Below, piece by piece: positions 1-4,736 of a DNA stretch of 5,476 bases; position 1 is the first letter of the stretch; the number at the start of each line of letters is the position of its first letter. Source of the DNA: Candidatus Omnitrophota bacterium (GTDB lineage: Bacteria; Omnitrophota; 4484-213). The position numbers and the translations under genes are program-made. The stretch covers positions 1 to 5,476 of the forward strand of contig DAOWKH010000069.1 in assembly GCA_030639955.1 (NCBI GenBank). The letters are read 5' to 3'. The notes under the pieces were generated by a model, which saw nothing but the letters and a program-made list of their open reading frames with translations, searched no databases and was not told the origin of the DNA.

Positions 1-225
1 ATTTAAACAAAAGTGAAGGTCGCTATTCTCTTCTTTAGCTGTGCGGGTCAACTTTTTAGCCGATAGAATTATTTCCGCGAGATATCTCTCTTTCTGGCGA
101 GAAATAACAACATGCACATTAATAATATGAGTAAAATATCTCTTAAATCGCTCTACCTTGATTTCGATATCTTTTTTTAAATTATCACTTAGTTCAAGAT
201 GCCTGCCGGTAATTGTAAGGTTCAT
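1..225 (-). CDS. hpf: Ribosome hibernation promoting factor (HPF/RaiA, S30AE family), N-terminal part, cut by window edge
   Basis: The reading frame opens with ATG at 225 and stays open for 75 codons to position 1, so the 3' end lies outside the window. The visible protein (MNLTITGRHLELSDNLKK...) has the S30AE pattern: a first beta strand with ITGRHLELSD, a basic helix (KKDIEIKVERFKRYF) and a second strand (INVHVVISRQ), then the strand AEIILSAKKL. Family members bind the 30S decoding region in stationary phase and inactivate ribosomes, by dimerising them or blocking tRNA sites. Long and short forms cannot be told apart because the C-terminus is missing. AAGGAG at 236-231, five bases before the ATG, supports this start. 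Upstream lies lptB, 179 bases away; lptB and hpf are neighbours in many diderm bacteria, usually with rpoN between them. A hairpin ends seven bases before the ribosome binding site. Family assignment is from motif recognition and is strong. Confidence 0.9.
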   Translation of the reverse strand, partial: MNLTITGRHLELSDNLKKDIEIKVERFKRYFTHIINVHVVISRQKERYLAEIILSAKKLTRTAKEENSDLHFCLN

Positions 226-230
226 ACGGT

Positions 231-236
231 CTCCTT
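231..236 (-). promoter_or_regulatory. Shine-Dalgarno sequence of hpf
   Basis: Read on the minus strand this is AAGGAG, five bases before the ATG at 225. It is the best-formed ribosome binding site in the window apart from that of the DAHP synthase, and it fixes the hpf start. The base of hairpin C (243-285) lies six bases further upstream, close enough that folding could affect access to the site. Confidence 0.85.
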
Positions 237-242
237 CAATGA

Positions 243-285
243 GCCCCAAACTTATGGAGCGTAAGCGAACATAAATTTGCTGGGC
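243..285. repeat. Hairpin C, upstream of hpf
   Basis: An imperfect inverted repeat. GCCC (243-246) pairs with GGGC (282-285). After a two-base bulge (280-281), CAAACTTATG (247-256) pairs with CATAAATTTG (270-279) in nine of ten positions, leaving a 13-base loop. The single mismatch becomes a G-U wobble in minus-strand RNA, so the fold is slightly better in hpf mRNA than in antisense RNA. No T-run follows, so it is not a typical intrinsic terminator. It abuts hairpin B directly. Confidence 0.6.
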
Positions 286-351
286 GAATTGAACCCCACA
301 CCCAGATACCTTGGAGAGTCTCTTTGGGTTAACTGGGTGTGGGGTAAATTC
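286..351. repeat. Hairpin B, middle of the lptB-hpf spacer
   Basis: A perfect 13-base inverted repeat, ACCCCACACCCAG (293-305) and CTGGGTGTGGGGT (333-345). It extends outward through a small internal loop by five more pairs, GAATT (286-290) with AATTC (347-351). The loop is 27 bases. No T-run flanks either side. The stem is too long and exact to be chance, but its function is not evident. Confidence 0.7.
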
Positions 352-357
352 AACTAA

Positions 358-396
358 CAGATTTGCGTCCCGACATTACGTCGGGGCGCAAATCTG
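358..396. repeat. Hairpin A, immediately downstream of lptB
   Basis: Two 17-base arms, CAGATTTGCGTCCCGAC (358-374) and GTCGGGGCGCAAATCTG (380-396), are complementary at all but one position and separated by a 5-base loop. The odd pair is a U-G wobble in plus-strand RNA but an A-C mismatch in the lptB transcript. The palindrome starts eight bases after the lptB stop codon. It could act as a 3' stabilising stem or weak terminator, but no T-run follows it on the minus strand. It may equally be a dispersed palindromic repeat. Confidence 0.75.
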
Positions 397-404
397 AGTT
401 TCAT

Positions 405-1130
405 TTATAACCTAAACTTCTCTCCTAAATAAATCTTTCTTGCTTGAGGGTCATTAACCAATTCTTCAGAGGTCCCGGAGATTAAAATTTTCCCTTCTGC
501 CATTATATAAGCACAGTCAGTTATTGCCAGCGTTTCTCGCACATTGTGATCCGTAAGCAGAATGCCAATTCCTTTTTGTTTTAAGTGAGCAATAATTTCC
601 TGAATGTCAGCGACCGCAATGGGGTCTACTCCGCTGAATGGTTCATCTAAAAGAATAAAAGAAGGGTTAGTAACTAATGCTCTGGTAATCTCCAATCTTC
701 TTTTCTCTCCTCCGGAGAGTGTCCAGGCCTTATTTCCTGCTAAATAAGTTATATTTAACTCTTTTAAAAGTTGTTTTAGGCGATTTTTTCTTTCTGCGCG
801 TGATAAAGGAAAATTTTCCAAAATTGCCATGATATTTTCTTCTACAGTAAGCTTCTGAAAAACAGAGGTCTCCTGGGAAAGATAGCCAATACCCAACCTT
901 GCTCTTTTATACACCGGCAATTCATTTATCTCTTGATTATCAAAGATTATCTTTCCGGAATCTATTTTTATTATACCTACAATAGAATAAAAAGTAGTTG
1001 TTTTTCCCGCTCCATTAGGACCTAATAAACCGACAACCTCTCCCATATGCACTTCAATTTCTACTTCGTTAACCACTTTTTTTTGGTTATAAATCTTTAT
1101 TAGATTTTCTGTTCGCAATAATGAAGTCAT
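405..1130 (-). CDS. lptB: LPS export system ATP-binding protein LptB
   Basis: LptB is the cytoplasmic ATPase of the LptB2FG transporter, which extracts lipopolysaccharide from the inner membrane and drives it along the Lpt bridge to the outer membrane. The 241-residue length is normal for the family. Visible ABC motifs in order are Walker A GPNGAGKTT (37-45), Q-loop Gln86 in YLSQE, signature LSGGE (138-142), Walker B FILLDE (158-163) and H-loop His195. LptB-type wording is clear: SVFQKLTVEENI, LDEPFSGVDPIAVADI and LLTDHNVRETL, which separate it from the related branched-chain amino acid ATPases (LivF/LivG). The start is the only ATG before the conserved N-terminal strand, but no Shine-Dalgarno sequence precedes it; the upstream bases are entirely AT-rich. 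It is 238 bases from alaS, so it is probably transcribed separately. The downstream neighbour is hpf. No other lpt gene is visible. Confidence 0.95.
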   Translation of the reverse strand: MTSLLRTENLIKIYNQKKVVNEVEIEVHMGEVVGLLGPNGAGKTTTFYSIVGIIKIDSGKIIFDNQEINELPVYKRARLGIGYLSQETSVFQKLTVEENIMAILENFPLSRAERKNRLKQLLKELNITYLAGNKAWTLSGGEKRRLEITRALVTNPSFILLDEPFSGVDPIAVADIQEIIAHLKQKGIGILLTDHNVRETLAITDCAYIMAEGKILISGTSEELVNDPQARKIYLGEKFRL

Positions 1131-1140
1131 AATTAAAATG

Positions 1141-1179
1141 TCTAATATCTAATTGCTCTAATGTCTAATAAAATCTAAG
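1141..1179. repeat. TCTAAT short repeats (ATTAGA on minus strand)
   Basis: TCTAAT occurs at 1141, 1148, 1157 and 1164, followed by TCTAAG at 1174. The intervals of 7, 9, 7 and 10 bases are irregular, so this is a degenerate simple repeat and not a regular operator array. It lies just upstream of the lptB start, where a promoter would be expected. Confidence 0.5.
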
Positions 1180-1192
1180 CCCTAAGAATAAA

Positions 1193-1296
1193 TAATTAAT
1201 TTTCAATTACCTCCGCCGAATTGGCGGATTCATTGAATTTTTCCATCCTCCGTAGCAGGCTACTGCGGAGGACGGGCATTTAATTAATTTTCAATT
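1193..1296. repeat. Two-hairpin module bounded by 16-base direct repeats
   Basis: TAATTAATTTTCAATT occurs exactly at 1193-1208 and 1281-1296. The 72 bases between hold two GC-richer inverted repeats. The first is TCCGCC (1212-1217) with GGCGGA (1223-1228) around a 5-base loop. The second is TCCTCCGTAG (1246-1255) with CTGCGGAGGA (1263-1272), nine of ten pairs plus a U-G wobble in plus-strand RNA, extendable by CC/GG at 1243-1244 and 1274-1275. The layout looks like a small palindromic element inserted in AT-rich DNA with its flank duplicated. No coding capacity was found. Confidence 0.55.
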
Positions 1297-1350
1297 GGAA
1301 ATTCTAAAATTGGAAATTGATTGGAAATTAGAAATTGAAAATTGGAAATT
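1295..1350. repeat. Degenerate TTGGAAATT array
   Basis: TTGGAAATT occurs at 1295, 1310, 1321 and 1342, with variants TTAGAAATT at 1328 and TTGAAAATT at 1335. Several copies overlap by two bases. It starts inside the second 16-base direct repeat and ends 18 bases short of the alaS stop codon. Confidence 0.6.
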
Positions 1351-1368
1351 TATTTTGGGATAAGACAA

Positions 1369-3714
1369 TTAGTCATTTAATTTACTTCTAATCGTCTCTT
1401 TCCAAATATTCAACACCTCAGGCAACTTTTCTATGTTTCTAGCCGTGGCTTGAGCAAAATCAGCTCTCCCCCCGCCTTTTCCATCCAACCGCTCGGCAAT
1501 CTCATTAATCACCTGTCCGCAGTGAATCTTCCCGCTTGAATCCTTGCAGGCAGTCATTATTAAATAAATCTTATTATCTTTCACCGAAGCTAATCCAATA
1601 ACCTCCGAGTCAATCTTTTTTCTGAGAACATCGGCAATTTGCCTTAATTCAGGGAAATCAAAACCGGGAAATTGGTGAATAATTATATTCCCGGCAGAGA
1701 ACTCTTTCGCATAATAACAAAACAATTCTCTTTTTAATCTCTCATTTTTCTTCTTTGATTCTTTTAGCTGGTCAATAATATCCTTTGCTTTTTCAATTAT
1801 TTTTTTAGACGAAATAGAAAAGATTCGAGCAAGTTGCTCAATCTCCCGTCCTTCTTTCTTTATTGATTGATAAGCAAATTTTCCGCTCACCGCCTCAATG
1901 CGCCGAATCCCGGCGGCTACCGAGCTCTCTTTAACTATTCTGAATAAACCAATTTCTCCCGTATTCCTAAGATGCACGCCCCCGCAAAATTCCTTGCTGT
2001 AATCACCAATGGAAACGACGCTTACTTCTTTTCCGTATTTCTCTTCAAATAAGCCAATTGCCCCGCTCTCAATTGCTTTTTGTTTGGACATTAATTCCCT
2101 TCCTACCGAATCATTCTTTAAAATTCTATTATTAACCATTTCCTCTACCTTTGTCAGTTCATCCTTGCTCAAACCCCTGGGATGGGTAAAGTCAAAATGG
2201 AAATAAGTTGGAAAGATAATAGAACCGGCCTGTTTGATATGCTTACCCAGGATTTCTCTCAACACGCTTTGCAGAATGTGGGTAGCTGTGTGATTGCGGG
2301 CAACATCTATTTCTTCTTCGTCCCATACTTCCGCCAAAGGCAATCCTTGTTTTTTTGCCTTTTCCTTTACATCTCCCTCCCGCTTCGCCCGCGAAGCGAG
2401 GCGAGCAGTAAAGATTTCTCTATTAAATCCTGACTTTTCTCTTGAACGCTGGCGTTGTTCCTCTATATACCGAGCAAATTTTTGTTTATCTAATTTAATT
2501 CCCTTCTTAGAAACTAAATTTTCAATCTCCTCATAGGGCAAACCATAAGTATCATAAAGCTCAAAAGCGGTCTTTTCATCTACGGCTCTTTTGGTTTCTA
2601 AAATTGCTTTTGCTTTGTTTACTGTTTGGGTAAATTTTTCTTCCTCATCTTTTATTGTTTCTTTTATTCTTTGTTCTTCCTGTCGGACTTCAGGATAAAC
2701 CTCCTTGGCGAGCTTAACCACGGCTGGCACTAAATTATATAAAAAAGGAGATTCTATCTTTAAATCTCTACCCAACCCGGCTGCCTTGCGAATCAGTTTT
2801 CTGATTACATACCCTTCTCTTTCATTACCGGGGATGGCTCCATCAGCAATGGCAAATACGACCGCCCGAATGTAATCAGCAATGATATAATGAGCGGTAT
2901 TCGGTTTTCGGTTTTCGGTTTTCGGTAAAGAATCTACAATCGGTTTGAAGAGGTCGGTTTCAAAGTCGTTTTTTACTCCTTGCATCACTGCGGTGAGTCG
3001 CTCCATGCCCATTCCGGTGTCAACATTTTTATTTTTCAATTTTTCTATTTTCCCCTTATTGCGATTAAACTGGGTGAATACAAGGTTCCAGACCTCTATA
3101 AATCTCCCACAGGAAGCCCCCTCTCCCCAATCATAAAAAATTTCCGAACAAGGACCGCAGGGCCCATCCGGGCCGTCCTCCAAGGCATTGCTCGGCCAGA
3201 AATTCTCTTTCTGTCCAAATTTTTTAATTTTTTGTTCGGGAACCCCTATTTTTTCTTTCCATATCCGCTCGCTCTCTTTGTCCTCTTCAAAAACCGAAAT
3301 CCATAATTTCTTAGCTGGGATGTTTAATTCTGAGGTCAAGAACTCCCATGCCCACTCAATCGCCTCTTTTTTAGAATAATCCCCAAAAGAAAAATTGCCC
3401 AGCATCTCAAAAAAGGTGTGGTGTCCGGCAACCCTGCCTACTTCTTCTATGTCCGCTGTCCTCAAGCATTTCTGACAGGAAGCCGCTCTTTTTAGGTCGG
3501 CTGGGGGGCCAGCCTCGCCGACTCCCTCGGCTTCGCCGAGAGGCGAGTGGCTAGGCGGGTGCAGTAAATACTGCTTAAATTGATTCATCCCCGCCGAGGT
3601 AAATAGCAAAGAAGGGTCATTTTGGGGAAGCAGAGAAGATGAAGGAAAGATTTTATGTCCCCTTTGAGCAAAGAAATCCAAAAACTTTTTTCTAATTTCG
3701 TTGGCGGTCATCAT
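1369..3714 (-). CDS. alaS: Alanyl-tRNA synthetase, short form with repeat insertions
   Basis: Charges tRNA-Ala with alanine in the cytoplasm and hydrolyses mischarged Ser/Gly-tRNA. Class II motifs are visible as PSLLFTSAGMNQF (34-46), HHTFFEMLGNFSFGDY (98-113) and the motif 3 core GMGMERL. The editing domain keeps its zinc ligands: HTATH (His475, His479) and CGGVH (Cys577, His581). A coiled linker (about 640-665) leads to the C-Ala domain with GKGGGR (745-750). At 781 residues it is about 90 shorter than typical bacterial AlaS. Only about 45 residues separate EKSGF (426-430) from the editing HTATH, and the usual TPFYAESGG beta-barrel segment is missing. Residues 52-71 are an unusual Pro/Gly/Glu-rich insertion. 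Residues 264-273 and 438-447 are also encoded by repeats. ATG at 3714 overlaps the DAHP synthase stop (ATGA); ATG at 3711 is the alternative. GGAAG (3725-3721) may serve either. It is probably the last gene of its operon. Confidence 0.95.
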   Translation of the reverse strand: MMTANEIRKKFLDFFAQRGHKIFPSSSLLPQNDPSLLFTSAGMNQFKQYLLHPPSHSPLGEAEGVGEAGPPADLKRAASCQKCLRTADIEEVGRVAGHHTFFEMLGNFSFGDYSKKEAIEWAWEFLTSELNIPAKKLWISVFEEDKESERIWKEKIGVPEQKIKKFGQKENFWPSNALEDGPDGPCGPCSEIFYDWGEGASCGRFIEVWNLVFTQFNRNKGKIEKLKNKNVDTGMGMERLTAVMQGVKNDFETDLFKPIVDSLPKTENRKPNTAHYIIADYIRAVVFAIADGAIPGNEREGYVIRKLIRKAAGLGRDLKIESPFLYNLVPAVVKLAKEVYPEVRQEEQRIKETIKDEEEKFTQTVNKAKAILETKRAVDEKTAFELYDTYGLPYEEIENLVSKKGIKLDKQKFARYIEEQRQRSREKSGFNREIFTARLASRAKREGDVKEKAKKQGLPLAEVWDEEEIDVARNHTATHILQSVLREILGKHIKQAGSIIFPTYFHFDFTHPRGLSKDELTKVEEMVNNRILKNDSVGRELMSKQKAIESGAIGLFEEKYGKEVSVVSIGDYSKEFCGGVHLRNTGEIGLFRIVKESSVAAGIRRIEAVSGKFAYQSIKKEGREIEQLARIFSISSKKIIEKAKDIIDQLKESKKKNERLKRELFCYYAKEFSAGNIIIHQFPGFDFPELRQIADVLRKKIDSEVIGLASVKDNKIYLIMTACKDSSGKIHCGQVINEIAERLDGKGGGRADFAQATARNIEKLPEVLNIWKETIRSKLND
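2373..2405. repeat. GC-rich palindromic element inside alaS, copy 2
   Basis: On the plus strand it reads CTCCCTC (2373-2379), GCTTCGCC (2382-2389), AGGCGAG (2399-2405). Its centre is a perfect 8-base inverted repeat, CGCTTCGC (2381-2388) with GCGAAGCG (2391-2398). It encodes roughly AlaS residues 438-447 (RLASRAKREG). The same three blocks occur in the same order and orientation at 3522-3547, which argues for one repeat family. It is markedly richer in GC than the surrounding gene and lies where the beta-barrel linker should be. Confidence 0.65.
2898..2925. repeat. Tandem heptamer array inside alaS
   Basis: TATTCGG (2898-2904) is followed by three exact TTTTCGG units (2905-2925). On the coding strand the unit is CCGAAAA. 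Three units make 21 bases, so they can be gained or lost without breaking the frame. They encode most of PKTENRKPNT (AlaS 264-273), between the catalytic core and the tRNA-binding helices that begin with HYIIADYIRA. This spot varies in length among AlaS proteins. Confidence 0.8.
3502..3561. repeat. GC-rich palindromic insertion inside alaS, copy 1
   Basis: This stretch encodes AlaS residues 52-71, an apparent insertion between MNQFKQYLL and the conserved SCQKCLR region when compared from memory with E. coli AlaS. Its core at 3511-3552 folds as nested stems. AGCC+TCGCC (3511-3519) pairs with GGCGA+GGCT (3542-3546 and 3549-3552) across a two-base bulge. CTCGGC (3526-3531) pairs with GCCGAG (3535-3540) around TTC. 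It shares CTCCCTC, GCTTCGCC and AGGCGAG, in order, with copy 2 at 2373-2405. The reading frame continues unbroken through it. Confidence 0.7.
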
Positions 3715-4736
3715 ATCTCTCTTCCCACTACTTTCGCTAAATCTTTAAGTTCTTCCATCAATATCTCAAATTTCTCCGGAAGCAGGGATTGCACACCATC
3801 AGATAATGCCTCTTCTGGACAGGGATGAACCTCAATAAGCAAGCCATCGGTTCCACAAGCAACAGCGGCTCTGGAAAGTGGAGAAATTAATTTCCAACTA
3901 CCACTGGCGTGGCTAGGGTCAATGATGATAGGTAGATGGGTCAACCTCTTGACTATCGGGATGGCTGAAATATCCAGGGTATTGCGGGTAGCTGTTTCAA
4001 AGGTTCTAATTCCTCTTTCACAGAGGATAACATTGGGATTGCCCTGGGAAAGAATATACTCGGCGCTCATCAACCATTCGTTAATGGTGGACATCATCCC
4101 TCTTTTTAAAACAACCGCCTTTTTTGACAAGCCGACCTCTTTTAATAGATTAAAATTTTGCATATTCCGAGCGCCAATTTGCAGTATATCCGTGTATTTC
4201 TCTACCAACTCTACATCTCGGGTGTCCATAACTTCAGTAACCGTAAGCAACTTCGCATCTTTTCCTACCTGTCGGAGATATTTTAGTCCTTCTTCTCCTA
4301 ATCCTTGAAAACTATAGGGAGAGCTGCGCGGTTTAAACGCCCCTCCTCTTAGAATAGTCGCTCCGGCCTTTTTCACCGCCCTTGCGGTCTTTAGTAAGTT
4401 GTCATAGCTCTCAATCGCACACGGCCCAGCCATTACCACAATTTTTCTGCCGCCGATTTGTTCCCTCTGTCGTCCATTAGAAATACTAATTATGCTGTCT
4501 TCGGGATGAAATTCTCTAGAGACCAATTTATAGGGTTTAAGAACAGGCATTACCTTTTCTACACCTGGAAATGCCTCCATTGGTTGAACCCTTAATTTAT
4601 CTTCTTCCCCGATAACGCCGATAATTGTCCGCTCAATCCCCCTGGAAATAATAGTTTTCAGTCCCAAAGATTTTACCTTTTCCACAATATGCTGAATTTG
4701 TTCCTCAGTAGTAGATGGTTTTAAAACGATAATCAT
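3711..4736 (-). CDS. aroF: 3-deoxy-7-phosphoheptulonate (DAHP) synthase, type I-beta with N-terminal regulatory domain
   Basis: Condenses phosphoenolpyruvate with erythrose 4-phosphate to DAHP, the first step of the shikimate pathway. The 341 residues closely follow the Thermotoga maritima enzyme from end to end. An N-terminal ferredoxin-like domain (about 1-70, MIIVLKPSTTEEQI to VLKPYKLVSREFHPED) precedes the TIM barrel. Barrel motifs include AGPCAIES (103-110), LRGGAFKPRSSPYSFQGLG (129-147), KRGMMST, CERGIRTFETATRNTLD and DPSHASG. The four expected metal ligands, Cys106, His276, Glu302 and Asp313, are all present. In the Thermotoga enzyme the N-terminal domain mediates feedback inhibition by tyrosine and phenylalanine; the same control is likely here but is inferred. 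ATG at 4736 overlaps the aminotransferase stop by 4 bases, with AAGGAG five bases upstream inside that gene. Its own stop overlaps the alaS start. The symbol is by family; aroG or aroA would be equally used. Confidence 0.95.
   Translation of the reverse strand: MIIVLKPSTTEEQIQHIVEKVKSLGLKTIISRGIERTIIGVIGEEDKLRVQPMEAFPGVEKVMPVLKPYKLVSREFHPEDSIISISNGRQREQIGGRKIVVMAGPCAIESYDNLLKTARAVKKAGATILRGGAFKPRSSPYSFQGLGEEGLKYLRQVGKDAKLLTVTEVMDTRDVELVEKYTDILQIGARNMQNFNLLKEVGLSKKAVVLKRGMMSTINEWLMSAEYILSQGNPNVILCERGIRTFETATRNTLDISAIPIVKRLTHLPIIIDPSHASGSWKLISPLSRAAVACGTDGLLIEVHPCPEEALSDGVQSLLPEKFEILMEELKDLAKVVGREI

Larger units (their letters stand above)
1131..1368. other. AT-rich spacer between alaS and lptB, no gene
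   Basis: No plausible coding frame was found. Near lptB (1141-1179) TCTAAT or TCTAAG occurs five times at irregular 7-10 base spacing. The middle (1193-1296) is a pair of 16-base direct repeats around two hairpins. Near alaS (1295-1350) lies a degenerate array of TTGGAAATT-like units. Any lptB promoter should lie here on the minus strand, but the low complexity gives many chance -10-like hexamers and none stands out. Neither hairpin is followed by a T-run on the minus strand, so no terminator for alaS is called. Confidence 0.6.

Noticed and set aside
358..396. Intrinsic terminator after lptB
   Set aside because: The stem is strong, but the following minus-strand bases TTAGTTGAATTT are not a T-run and the transcript would carry an A-C mismatch. 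Listed as a repeat instead.
1209..1280. Intrinsic terminator after alaS
   Set aside because: The stems are plausible, but neither is followed by a T-run on the minus strand; what follows is mixed A/T sequence.
1141..1350. CRISPR array or regular operator array
   Set aside because: The repeats are short, degenerate and irregularly spaced, with no unique spacers and no cas genes.
2009..3379. Several plus-strand open frames opposite alaS (63-108 codons)
   Set aside because: They lie wholly opposite a strongly conserved gene, have no ribosome binding sites or recognisable motifs, and overlap each other in different frames. They are shadows.
3502..3561. Frameshift or sequencing error producing residues 52-71 of AlaS
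   Set aside because: Conserved AlaS sequence resumes in the same frame on both sides, and the inserted bases form a palindrome shared with another site, so an in-frame insertion explains it better.
3922..4308. Plus-strand open frame of 128 codons opposite the DAHP synthase gene
   Set aside because: It is antisense to conserved barrel motifs, with no recognisable protein features; a chance frame.
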